Part shown: in pieces, positions 15,478 to 23,614 of the stretch
Numbering within the stretch: position 1 is the stretch's first letter
Layout: each line of letters starts with the position of its first letter
Translations under genes and position numbers: made by a program
DNA from: Thiotrichales bacterium
GTDB lineage: Bacteria; Pseudomonadota; Gammaproteobacteria; HK1
DNA length: 64,000 nucleotides
NCBI GenBank assembly: GCA_026709935.1
Contig: JAPOSC010000081.1
Span: forward strand, 28,174-92,173
Reading direction: 5' to 3'
Notes under the pieces: generated by a model
What the model was told of the DNA's origin: nothing
Seen by the model: the letters and a program-made list of their open reading frames with translations, nothing else
The model's database searches: none

Positions 15478-15530
15478 AGCCGTCGCTACCGCTACAGTAC
15501 CGGGATGCGGCCACCGAGCAAAGGGCCGTT

Positions 15531-15547
15531 ACGAAGTACTTGTGATC
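15531..15547 (+). repeat. Recombinase-tail motif, copy C
   Basis: ACGAAGTACTTGTGATC is in direct orientation to copy B, 493 bp away. Upstream, in frame, it reads ATEQRAVTKYL-stop, compared with ARAERGAVAKYL-stop in the recombinase, so the similarity extends into the preceding codons. It again looks like a recombinase gene tail. Confidence 0.6.
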
Positions 15548-15768
15548 GAGATGTCCTCACAGTCCCCGGACCGAGAGCCACTCAGGGGCCGCTTAGGATG
15601 CTCAAGGGTCGAACCCTGCCTCTGCGCCGTCTTGCCTCGGCCGTTGTTAGCATGAACATCACCGGACGCTGCGGACGCGCATCGGTATCATGCTGCCCAT
15701 GAAGCGTCTCGCCCTTACTCTCACCCTCGTCGCCGCATGCTGGCTGGGCGGGTATCGCTGCGCCGGAC

Positions 15769-16284
15769 GTGGAGGCGGAGGAACTACCCGAATGGGTTGT
15801 CCGCCTTATCCTTGATGCCGAGCGGGGGACGGCTATAGCTCAGTCCATACTTGGGGGGCTGTATCACTCGGGCAAAGACGTTCCCCAAGATTCCGTCGAA
15901 GCCGCCAAGTGGTATCGCCTCGCCGCTGAACAGGGGCACGCCGAGGCTCAGAGAATGCTCGGAGTGATGTACCACAACGGCGACGGCGTTCCGCAGGACT
16001 ACGCCGAAGCCGCCAAGTGGATTCGCATCGCAGCCGAGCAAGGAGACGCCAGTGCTCAGTACAATCTCGGACTGATGCACGGCAGCGGTGCTCCCCAAGA
16101 CTATGCCGAAGCCGCTAGGTGGTGCGTCCGCGCCGAGCTAGGGTTCATTGCCGACACTCAGAGCGAACTTTCTTGGGCCCGCCGCGAAGGTTTTACAGAA
16201 ACCGAGACAGCGAAAATTCGAATTTATCGCGAGCAGCAACAAGAGCAGGCGCGAGAATGCATAGATGCGGCCGTCCGGCCGTGA
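15769..16284 (+). CDS. Sel1-repeat protein, signal peptide displaced by a frameshift
   Basis: 171 residues with three to four Sel1 repeats: AQSILGGLYHSGKDVPQD, AQRMLGVMYHNGDGVPQDYA, then AQYNLGLMHGSG, each followed by AEAAKW or AEAARW. Sel1 arrays form alpha-helical protein-binding solenoids. Upstream, an ATG at 15699 opens a good signal peptide (MKRLALTLTLVAACWLGG) in another frame. Deleting one base near 15754 would join it to IAAPDVEAEELPEW, the natural mature start. As written, only the GTG at 15769 is in frame, giving a cytoplasmic product. It lies just 3' of tail motif C. Confidence 0.75.
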   Translation: MEAEELPEWVVRLILDAERGTAIAQSILGGLYHSGKDVPQDSVEAAKWYRLAAEQGHAEAQRMLGVMYHNGDGVPQDYAEAAKWIRIAAEQGDASAQYNLGLMHGSGAPQDYAEAARWCVRAELGFIADTQSELSWARREGFTETETAKIRIYREQQQEQARECIDAAVRP

Positions 16285-16302
16285 CGCTACAGGGAGACCG
16301 CC

Positions 16303-16491
16303 ATGACCACCCAGACACGAAGACCGACACCGCACAAGATCGCGATCTCGCACCTGAGCTACCAGCCGAGCAAGGCAGGGCTGGAGGAAGACATGCGGGT
16401 CGATGCGACGTTCGATGAAGCGGTAGCGGCCCTGGCGCGACCGGTAAAGAAGCACTACGTCAAGCCGACGAATAAGGTAAGGGCGAAGTAG
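16303..16491 (+). CDS. Small basic hypothetical protein
   Basis: 62 residues beginning MTTQTRRPTPHKIAISHLSY and ending in a lysine-rich tail (KKHYVKPTNKVRAK). AGGGAGA lies before the ATG. It follows the Sel1 gene by 18 bases and its stop overlaps the next start, so the three may be co-transcribed. No family was recognised. Confidence 0.5.
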   Translation: MTTQTRRPTPHKIAISHLSYQPSKAGLEEDMRVDATFDEAVAALARPVKKHYVKPTNKVRAK

Positions 16492-16718
16492 TGGAGTGGT
16501 GGTGGTGCTTTGTAGGTGCAGGAACCTGCGTTTGTTTTATCGTGATTGCTACGGCGCTGTTTTCTCGGCGGGACGCTCGAATGAGCGCACATAAGATCAC
16601 GCTCTATGGGACTGAGGAAAAGATCGTACTTTGGCTCGGCATCTTGGCGTGGTTGTTCATTTCTCGGGGTGCATTTTTCGGCACGTTTATCTGGCTCGGA
16701 TTCTACCTAGCGACCTAG
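16491..16718 (+). CDS. Small two-helix membrane protein
   Basis: 75 residues from a GTG whose first G is the last base of the preceding stop. Two hydrophobic helices (WWCFVGAGTCVCFIVIATALF and KIVLWLGILAWLFISRGAFF with its continuation) are joined by a basic loop (SRRDARMSAHK). It is probably an inner-membrane protein. Function unknown. Confidence 0.5.
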   Translation: MEWWWCFVGAGTCVCFIVIATALFSRRDARMSAHKITLYGTEEKIVLWLGILAWLFISRGAFFGTFIWLGFYLAT

Positions 16719-16786
16719 ATTTCGGCACTTTCCTACATAATTCCCCAAAATTGCCTATCGGAAGCTACCGGACGGGAGCACACACC

Positions 16787-17100
16787 GTGTCCACGACCGC
16801 CCTCACCTTCACGGGCGACGCGGGTGGCACGTTGTCGGCCGAGGCCAGCGACGATGCGCAGTCCGCCATCGCCGCCAACACCCACGCCGCACCTACCGGG
16901 GCGCACTCGCCCGGTTCGATGCGGCCAGCATCGTCGAGGGGCCGCTGTTTCGTCGCGTGCTTCGAAGCGGACACCCGACGAGAGCACGCCTCACCGCGCG
17001 GGTGCTGCGGGCCATCATCACCCGATGGGCCGCCGCGGCTGGCATTGAGGACGGCCGGATCTCCGGGCGCCCGGGCCTGCGGCACCCGTCGAGCGAAGTC
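16787..17100 (+). pseudogene. Decayed second tyrosine recombinase
   Basis: The 5' end reads VSTTALTFTGDAGG, then IAANTHAA. One base later, in another frame, it continues YRGALARFDAASI. Together these mirror the intact recombinase (ALAPNTRRAYRIALAAVAEW). The frame then jumps to the catalytic-domain part (VEGPLFRRVLRSGH, then VLRAIITRWAAAAGIEDGRISG), so the middle is deleted. The H-x-x-R block that should follow GRISG is scrambled. It is a remnant of a paralogous recombinase and supports repeated recombination in this island. Confidence 0.65.
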
Positions 17101-17184
17101 TACGGGGGGAACATCAAACACAATGCAGAGTTCGCGCGCTGAGAACGCAAGCACCCCTTGCACCCACAACCCGCGCTGGGCCGA

Positions 17185-17190
17185 TACACT
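17185..17190 (+). promoter_or_regulatory. -10-like TACACT upstream of the PIN-domain pair
   Basis: CCGATACACTGTGCC lies 34 bases before the 17224 start, with TTGCAC about 21 bases further upstream as a loose -35. It is a plausible promoter for the two overlapping genes. Confidence 0.35.
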
Positions 17191-17223
17191 GTGCCGTTCC
17201 TCCCCCCACCGCAGGACCAGACC

Positions 17224-17424
17224 ATGCGCACATCACCACCGGGACGCGCGGCCCATGCCGCCGAGCAGGACGGCATCCAGCGCATCGAAGCCGCCCTCCG
17301 GGCGACGCCAGAAGCGGCAGAGGTGGATTTCGAAGCAGCACGCCAGCGTGCGCTGGAGCGGGTGCAGTACCACGCGCCTTCGCCGGTCACGCTTGAGCTG
17401 CACCGACGACGGAACCTCGCATGA
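17224..17424 (+). CDS. Small protein upstream of the PIN protein, antitoxin candidate
   Basis: 66 residues, mostly helical and charged (AEQDGIQRIEAALRATPEAA, EVDFEAARQRALERVQYHA). Its stop overlaps the start of the PIN-domain gene (ATGA). Small helical partner, then PIN protein, with overlapping frames, is the usual toxin-antitoxin order. No DNA-binding fold is obvious, so the antitoxin role is inferred from position only. Confidence 0.5.
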   Translation: MRTSPPGRAAHAAEQDGIQRIEAALRATPEAAEVDFEAARQRALERVQYHAPSPVTLELHRRRNLA

Positions 17425-18341
17425 GCACACACCCCCCGACACCCGCCATCACGTTCGACACGAACGTCGTCGCCGTCAGCAACACGCGCGTGTTCTGGGC
17501 CACGCTCTGCGAAGACATCGGGCAATCCATGGTACTGACCCCGACCGCGAGCATGGAGGTCGTGCGCAGAATCCTCTTCGAAACCGAACGCGAATGGACG
17601 AAAACGCTCAAGACCATCAACCACGAGCAAGGGCTGGGATGGAGCGCCATCACCGTCCGCCGGCTGGCCACGCTCGCCGCACAAACCGCCCGAGACTGGT
17701 TCAGGGACACACTGCGCCAACAAGGGTCGATCTACGCGAACACCCCACGACGCTCCGCTGAAGTCGAAGCGCTCGAAGCGCGCATCGACGATGCCCTCGA
17801 CGATGCGATCTTCAGCGACTCGGACGGCAACGGCGTGAGAGACCGACGCATCGTCGTCGAAGCGATGGCCCGGGGCTACGACATTCTCGCCTCGAACAAC
17901 ATCGCGTCCATCGATCACGGCATGCTGCGCCATTGGCTGACCACCTGCGGCACCCCGAAGCTCGGGCTGACGACAACCATCGTGCGCCCCGAGCATGCGG
18001 AAGAGCGATTGCGCATCGCCTACGACAGACCGATGCACTGGACGGCCACCGCCGCGGCTCGGGCAAGCGTGACCGACCCGGACAATCCTCAGCAGGCGGC
18101 AAAGGAAATGGTCGCATTGCTCGACCGGTTCGAACAACGCGGCATGGCCGAGCTCAAGATGCGTATCGCCCGAACGATTGAGCAGCCTCAAGCGCTGCGC
18201 GCCGTGCTCGCGCAGGTCACACGCCACGGCACGAGCCGCGCCATGCGCGCAGAGCAGGCCATGCATGCAGCCGCAACCACCGCGGTATCGACACGCGCAG
18301 GCATCGACATTCCTCGCTCGTCAACGGATCCTGTGGGATAG
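17421..18341 (+). CDS. PIN-like ribonuclease-fold protein
   Basis: 306 residues, longer than a typical 130-residue toxin. The first acidic motif is ITFDTNVVAVSNT; a central DRRIVVEAMARGYDILASNN carries the later Asp/Glu residues and the S-N motif of PIN nucleases. The last 110 residues are helical (RASVTDPDNPQQAAKEMVAL) and may bind the partner or RNA. Metal-dependent RNA cleavage is expected of the fold. It overlaps the small upstream gene and precedes a restriction-modification gene, so a defence or growth-control role is plausible. Confidence 0.65.
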   Translation: MSTHPPTPAITFDTNVVAVSNTRVFWATLCEDIGQSMVLTPTASMEVVRRILFETEREWTKTLKTINHEQGLGWSAITVRRLATLAAQTARDWFRDTLRQQGSIYANTPRRSAEVEALEARIDDALDDAIFSDSDGNGVRDRRIVVEAMARGYDILASNNIASIDHGMLRHWLTTCGTPKLGLTTTIVRPEHAEERLRIAYDRPMHWTATAAARASVTDPDNPQQAAKEMVALLDRFEQRGMAELKMRIARTIEQPQALRAVLAQVTRHGTSRAMRAEQAMHAAATTAVSTRAGIDIPRSSTDPVG

Positions 18342-18497
18342 CCACCGACTCGGCCATGCCACCAGCGACGGTGCCACGCCGCCGTGCAGATGGTTCAGGG
18401 CGTTCGAGCAGTTCCGAGCGTACGACGGACAATGACACCGCGGGGGGTACCATGAACACGACACCCCCCTGAACACCCACCATCACGAGATCGGACA

Positions 18498-21400
18498 TTG
18501 AACAACGGATTCGGACACGCGTTGCAGCACATCCGGGCGACTGCCGGCACCGAAGCGGCGAAGGGACGGCTCTTCGAGCGGCTGATGAAGACCTACTTCG
18601 AAGAAGACCCGCTCTACCGGGACCGCTTCACCAAGGTGTGGCTCTGGCACGAATGGGCCAGCGAACGTTCAGACTTCGACGCCCGGGACATCGGGATTGA
18701 TCTCGTCGCTCGCGAGCGCGACGGCGACCACTGCGCGATCCAGTGCAAGTGCTATGCCCCCGACACCCGGATCACGAAACAAAGTCTCGATTCCTTCATC
18801 TCGGCCTCCGCCCGAGCCCCGTTCACCGCCCGACTCGTCGTCGATACCGGTCACGCGTGGGGCGACAACGCGAGCAACACCATCAAGGGGCTGACGCCGG
18901 CGTGCAGCGTACTGCACCACAGCAATCTGGCGAACGCGTCCTTCGTCTGGCCCGACCTGAACCGACAAGACCCCGAACAGCTCAAGTACCTCGCCGAACC
19001 GCTGACACCGCTCACGCACCAGGCGGAAGCGATCGAAGCGACACTCCAGGGGCTCGATGCGCACGACCGCGGCAAGCTGATCATGGCGTGCGGGACCGGA
19101 AAAACATTCACCGCGCTCCGTATCGCTGAAACCTACGCAGGCACTGGCGCGACGGTCCTCTACCTGGTCCCGTCCATCGCACTGATGGGCCAGGCCATGC
19201 GCGAATGGGCGCTCCAGCGCAACGTACTCCACCGCTACATCGGTGTGTGCTCCGATGTGAAAACCGCCCACGACGACGAAGACGTCCCGCTCGAAGAACT
19301 CGAAATCCCCGTCACGACGAACGCCGAAGCCGTCACAAAGGCACTCCGCGACCGGCAACACGATGCGATGACCGTCGTCTTCTGCACCTACCAGTCCCTG
19401 CCCGTCATCGCCAAGGCGCAGCGCGACGGCGTTCCGACCCTGGACCTCGCACTGTGCGACGAAGCACACCGCACCACCGGCGTGGACGCCCCCGACGACC
19501 GCACCTCACCGTTCGTCCTCATCCATGACGCCCAGCGCATCCGGACTCGGAAACGCCTCTACCTGACCGCCACCCCCCGGATCTACACCACCGGGGCACG
19601 GGCCAAAGCGGTGAGACGCGACGCAGAGCTCTTCTCGATGGACGACCCCGCCATCTACGGCGACGTCTTCTACCACCTGCCCTTCTCGCGCGCGGTCGAA
19701 CAGAACCTGCTCTCGGACTACAAGGTCGTCGTGCTCGCGCTGTCCGAGGAGCACATCGAAGGGGCCCTGCAAGCGCATCTCGCCGAGAAATCGAGCGAGA
19801 TCAACCTCACCGACGCCGCCAAGATCGTGGGCTGCTGGCGCGCGCTCCAGAACCCCGAAGGCACGACTCCGGGGGCCGAACGCACAGCCCCGTTGACCCG
19901 GGCCATCGCGTTCACCAACACCATCGTGGCCTCGAAACGCCTCGACAAGCACTGGAACGACATCATCACCCAGGCCATCGCACACCTGCCTGAGAACGAA
20001 CAGGCAAGCGCCCTGCGGTGCCAGACCAAACACGTCGACGGGACAAGCAACGCGCTCGTACGCAAGGAGCGCATCCAGTGGCTCGAAGGCGCGACGGCCG
20101 ACGAATGCCGCGTCCTGTCCAATGCGCGGTGCCTCACCGAAGGGGTCAACGTCCCCGCCCTCGACGCCGTGCTGTTCATGAGCCCGAGAAACTCGCACAT
20201 CGACATCGTGCAGGCCGTCGGGCGGGTGATGCGCAAAGCACCGGGGAAGCAATACGGCTACATCATCCTGCCCATCGCGGTGCCCGCATACATGACGGCC
20301 GAAGCGGCACTGAACGACAACAAGCGGTTTGCCCAGGTCTGGGGCGTCCTGCGGGCGCTGCGTTCGCACGACGATCGACTCGACGCCGAAATCAACCAGA
20401 TTGACCTCAACAAGCGCCGGCCCGAGCGCATCATCCTGGGGGGAGACGGTGCGCGTGAAGACAGCGCCGCTGACAACCTCTCCTTGCCATTCCCACCGCT
20501 CGACCTGCCCCCCGGGGTCATCTACGCCAAAATTGTCGAGAAGTGCGGGGACCGCAAGTACTGGGAGACCTGGGCCAAGGACGTCGCGGACATCTTCGCC
20601 CGGCTCGTCGGACGGATTCAGGGGCTTCTTGAACACCCCGACAACGACGCGCTCCGCGAATGGTTCGAAGCGTTCCACGAAGAGCTGACCACGACCATCA
20701 ACACTTCGATCACCAAAGCGAGCGCCATTGAGATGATGGCCCAGCACATTCTGACCGGGCCCGTCTTCGAGGCGCTCTTCGAGCACTACGACTTCGCCGG
20801 GGGCAACCCGGTGGCGCGAGCGCTAAACGAGCTGCGGCAAGATTTCGGCGAGTTCGGGCTAGAGAACGAGACCCGCGACCTCGCGGGGTTCTACGAGAGC
20901 GTGCGCCTGCGAGCGCGGGGACTCGACAACCCGGAAGCGCGCCAGCGCGTGCTGATGGAGCTCTACGAGAAGTTCTTCGCCACCGCGATGAAGAAGGATG
21001 CAGAGCGGCTCGGTATCGTCTACACCCCGGGCGAGATCGTCGACTTCATTCTGAACAGCGCGGATGCGGTGCTGCGCCAGGAGTTCGGGCGCTCGCTCGG
21101 CGGCGAAGGCGTCCATGTCCTCGACCCCTTCACCGGCACCGGCGTCTTCCTGGTCCGGCTCCTGCAATCGGCGCTGATTGATCAGGTCGATCTGAAACGA
21201 AAGTACCGGGAAGAGCTGCACGCCAACGAGCTTGTGCTGCTCGCCTACTACATCGCCGCCATCCACATCGAGGAGGCGTTCCGCGGGCGCGTCGGAGACG
21301 ACAGCGCCCATGAGCCCTTCGGCGGCATCGTGCTCACCGACACGTTCAACCTGCACACCGAGCGCGCAGGATTCCCGAGGGACTGGCTCCCGGACAACAG

Positions 21401-23381
21401 CGAACGCGCCGAGCGCCAGCAGAAGCTGCCCATTCAGGTCATCGTTGGCAATCCGCCGTGGTCAGTCGGCCAGCGAAGCTCGGCCGACGACAACCCGAAC
21501 GTGAACTATCCGGAGATCGAGGGACGGATCGCCGAAACGTATGCGGCCCGCTCCACCGCGACGCTCAAGAACAGCCTCTACGACACGTACAAGATGGCCA
21601 TTCGGTGGGCCTCGGACCGCATCGGCGAACAGGGAGTCATCGCCTTCGTCACCAACGGCTCCTGGATCGACGGCAACGTGGACTCCGGGGTACGGGCGTG
21701 CTTGGCGGAGGAGTTCAGTACCGTCTACGTGCTGAATTTGCGGGGGAATGCCCGGACATCCGGGACACGGCGCCGTGCCGAAGGAGACAATGCGTTCGGT
21801 CAGGGCTCCCGGGCACCGGTCGCGGTCACCGTGCTGGTGCGGAACCCCCATGTCGCCCACACCGGCTGCCGCATCCTCTACCGCGACATCGGGGACTATC
21901 TCACCCGCGAAGATAAGTTCGACCGCGTGCGCGAATGGAGATCGATTGCGGGCATCGACGACTGGCAGGTCATCACCCCCGACAGACACCACGACTGGAT
22001 CGGTCAACGCGACGCGGCGTTCGCCCGGCTCTACCCGTTGGGGTCGAAGGCAGCGAAGGCGGGTCGGAGCGACGATGCCGTGTTTCAGCTTTTCAGCAAC
22101 GGCTACAAGAGCGGGCGCGACGCGTACATCTACAATTTCTCGTGGTACGCCTGCGCCGAGCATGCGCGGATGATGGTAGACGACTATCGCGGTGCCCTCG
22201 CGGTGAGGGAGGCGCATCCCGAGTACACCATTGACGATGCGGCGAGTCGCCATTCCTCGCATGTGCGGTGGGACCGCGAGTTGAAGAACAATCTGCGCCG
22301 AAATAAGACAGTCAGTTACTCGGGAGAGCGAATCTGGAAAACCCAGTACCGGCCCTTCGTCAAGCAATACTGCTACGTCGACTACGTACTGGTCCAAACA
22401 AAATCCCAACAGGACCGCATCTTCCCGATAGGAAGCGATGAACAACAAGCAATTGCAAAAGATCTGTTCGCCCCAACGGTGAGCGGTGTTGGCACAGGTG
22501 TTGCACCGACCGACCGACCGACCGACCGACCGACCGACCGACCGACCGACTTCAGGCCAGCCGCGCAATATGCGTGCCCGGCGTGGGGTCAGTCAAACCC
22601 TTCTCCGCGATCATGGTCGATACCATGCCCGACCTGGAGCTGGTGTCGAAGGGGCAATGCTTCCCCCGCTACCGTTACGCACCGCAAATCGCGTCATCTG
22701 CACACCGGGACGCGGAGCCACCAAACCGTTCTCTGTCCTCATCACCGATCGGATGCCCGACCTCCACTTCCTCGAGTTCGGACAATGCTTCCCCCGATGG
22801 GTCTACCCCGCCTATCGGGGGTATCTTTGACGAGGCTCCCACCGAACTCGCACCCGAGGACAACATCACCAACGCCACACTCACTGCGTTCCGAACGCAC
22901 TATGACGACACGTCGATCACGAAGGATCAGATCTTCGACTACATCTACGGCATTCTGCATGCCGCAGACTTCCGCGAACGGTTCGCGAACGATCTGGCGA
23001 AGGAGCTTCCGCGTGTGCCCTTCGCGCACGATTTCCATGCCTTCGCCGATGCTGGAAAAGCGCTCTCAGCGCTGCACCTCGGCTACGAGCACTGCGCCGA
23101 GTACCCGCTGGAGATCGAGTTCAACCAGCCCGGCACCCCCGAACCGCAGCATTTCCGTATCGGAACACGCAAAATGCGATTCAAAAACCAGGCACAGAGC
23201 ATCCTCCAGGTCAACGAGCACATCCAGATCACCGGAATTCCTCCGGAAGCCCATGAGTATCAGGTCAACGGACGGACCCCGCTGGGATGGTTCATGGATC
23301 GCTATCGCATCGTTCAAGACAAGGAGAGCGGCATCGTCAACGACCCCAATGGGTGGTTCGAACACCCCGAAGATCTGGTGA
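18498..23381 (+). CDS. Type ISP restriction-modification enzyme, frame broken at a tetranucleotide tract
   Basis: A single-chain restriction, translocation and methylation enzyme of the LlaGI/LlaBIII type. N-terminal Mrr-like nuclease: DIGIDLVARERDGDHCAIQCKCY, with D and QxK at about residues 74-93. Superfamily 2 motor: GTGKT near 200, DEAH near 322, QAVGRVMRK near 580. N6-adenine methyltransferase: LDPFTGTG near 874 and NPPW near 983. The frame is correct up to the (ACCG)11 tract at 22505. Beyond it the given frame is out of register and ends in about 280 nonsense residues at 23381. The true C-terminus lies in another frame up to 23470. The family is about 1,500-1,600 residues. Nuclease, motor and methylase parts are intact; specificity is compromised in this phase. 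Confidence 0.88.
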   Translation: MNNGFGHALQHIRATAGTEAAKGRLFERLMKTYFEEDPLYRDRFTKVWLWHEWASERSDFDARDIGIDLVARERDGDHCAIQCKCYAPDTRITKQSLDSFISASARAPFTARLVVDTGHAWGDNASNTIKGLTPACSVLHHSNLANASFVWPDLNRQDPEQLKYLAEPLTPLTHQAEAIEATLQGLDAHDRGKLIMACGTGKTFTALRIAETYAGTGATVLYLVPSIALMGQAMREWALQRNVLHRYIGVCSDVKTAHDDEDVPLEELEIPVTTNAEAVTKALRDRQHDAMTVVFCTYQSLPVIAKAQRDGVPTLDLALCDEAHRTTGVDAPDDRTSPFVLIHDAQRIRTRKRLYLTATPRIYTTGARAKAVRRDAELFSMDDPAIYGDVFYHLPFSRAVEQNLLSDYKVVVLALSEEHIEGALQAHLAEKSSEINLTDAAKIVGCWRALQNPEGTTPGAERTAPLTRAIAFTNTIVASKRLDKHWNDIITQAIAHLPENEQASALRCQTKHVDGTSNALVRKERIQWLEGATADECRVLSNARCLTEGVNVPALDAVLFMSPRNSHIDIVQAVGRVMRKAPGKQYGYIILPIAVPAYMTAEAALNDNKRFAQVWGVLRALRSHDDRLDAEINQIDLNKRRPERIILGGDGAREDSAADNLSLPFPPLDLPPGVIYAKIVEKCGDRKYWETWAKDVADIFARLVGRIQGLLEHPDNDALREWFEAFHEELTTTINTSITKASAIEMMAQHILTGPVFEALFEHYDFAGGNPVARALNELRQDFGEFGLENETRDLAGFYESVRLRARGLDNPEARQRVLMELYEKFFATAMKKDAERLGIVYTPGEIVDFILNSADAVLRQEFGRSLGGEGVHVLDPFTGTGVFLVRLLQSALIDQVDLKRKYREELHANELVLLAYYIAAIHIEEAFRGRVGDDSAHEPFGGIVLTDTFNLHTERAGFPRDWLPDNSERAERQQKLPIQVIVGNPPWSVGQRSSADDNPNVNYPEIEGRIAETYAARSTATLKNSLYDTYKMAIRWASDRIGEQGVIAFVTNGSWIDGNVDSGVRACLAEEFSTVYVLNLRGNARTSGTRRRAEGDNAFGQGSRAPVAVTVLVRNPHVAHTGCRILYRDIGDYLTREDKFDRVREWRSIAGIDDWQVITPDRHHDWIGQRDAAFARLYPLGSKAAKAGRSDDAVFQLFSNGYKSGRDAYIYNFSWYACAEHARMMVDDYRGALAVREAHPEYTIDDAASRHSSHVRWDRELKNNLRRNKTVSYSGERIWKTQYRPFVKQYCYVDYVLVQTKSQQDRIFPIGSDEQQAIAKDLFAPTVSGVGTGVAPTDRPTDRPTDRPTDFRPAAQYACPAWGQSNPSPRSWSIPCPTWSWCRRGNASPATVTHRKSRHLHTGTRSHQTVLCPHHRSDARPPLPRVRTMLPPMGLPRLSGVSLTRLPPNSHPRTTSPTPHSLRSERTMTTRRSRRIRSSTTSTAFCMPQTSANGSRTIWRRSFRVCPSRTISMPSPMLEKRSQRCTSATSTAPSTRWRSSSTSPAPPNRSISVSEHAKCDSKTRHRASSRSTSTSRSPEFLRKPMSIRSTDGPRWDGSWIAIASFKTRRAASSTTPMGGSNTPKIW
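22505..22550 (+). repeat. (ACCG)11 tetranucleotide tract in the type ISP gene
   Basis: Eleven full ACCG units plus two bases. Each slippage event shifts the frame by one. The upstream frame and the downstream specificity frame differ so that one more unit (or two fewer) reads into the first specificity block and stays open to 23470. One fewer unit reads the second block and stops at 22830. This is a classic phase-variation layout. Confidence 0.85.
22562..22681 (+). repeat. Duplicated specificity motif, copy 1
   Basis: Translated in the downstream frame it reads VPGVGSVKPFSAI, MPDLELVSKGQCFPRYRY. It aligns with copy 2 at 22 of 39 residues. Members of this enzyme family normally have this motif once. 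Confidence 0.6.
22687..22806 (+). repeat. Duplicated specificity motif, copy 2
   Basis: In a frame one base away it reads NRVICTPGRGATKPFSVL, MPDLHFLEFGQCFPRWVYP. It is diverged from copy 1, so the pair looks like recombination between different alleles rather than a recent tandem copy. Confidence 0.6.
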
Positions 23382-23510
23382 CCGCCATCCGACGCATCGT
23401 CCATGTCAGCGTGGAAACGCATCGCATCGTACAGGGACTGCCTGAAGCAGCGGAAAAGACGAACGCCTGACGGGCGCCGATAGCGATTACGAAGTGAAGT
23501 GCGACCAGGA

Positions 23511-23524
23511 CCCCTCACCAGGGG
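23511..23524. terminator. Short hairpin between convergent genes
   Basis: CCCCT and AGGGG enclose CACC, between the end of the restriction gene (23470) and the end of the DUF3631 gene (23615). It is a weak bidirectional terminator candidate. Confidence 0.35.
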
Positions 23525-23614
23525 GCATATCCGCGACCGGCGCAACACCGGGCGAGGGTCGCACGCACCGCACCGGGCTCCGTTCGGGTTCGAGGTAGAC
23601 GTCGCCAAGCTCGT

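Larger units (their letters stand above)
22562..23470 (+). pseudogene. Displaced C-terminal specificity part of the type ISP enzyme
   Basis: Out of frame with the upstream 1,335 codons. It starts RAICVPGVGSVKPFSAIMVD, and after a scrambled segment continues with the conserved family ending: FDYIYGILHAADFRERFAND, YQVNGRTPLGWFMDRYRI, DKESGIVNDPNGW. This part should hold target recognition. Within 22562-22806 the same 40-residue motif appears twice in different frames. The stop is followed by a short hairpin and the convergent DUF3631 gene. Confidence 0.75.

Noticed and set aside
1..18340. Classical integron array with attC sites
   Set aside because: The recombinase shows no evident IntI-specific features, and I saw no RYYYAAC/GTTRRRY pairs bounding the genes; the shared motif is the recombinase tail instead.
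19506..20786. 426-codon minus-strand frame inside the restriction gene
   Set aside because: It lies fully antisense to well-conserved motor motifs; long antisense frames are common at this GC content.
22428..22480. Programmed frameshift instead of phase variation in the type ISP gene
   Set aside because: No slippery heptamer or following pseudoknot is evident, whereas the tetranucleotide tract gives a direct mechanism.
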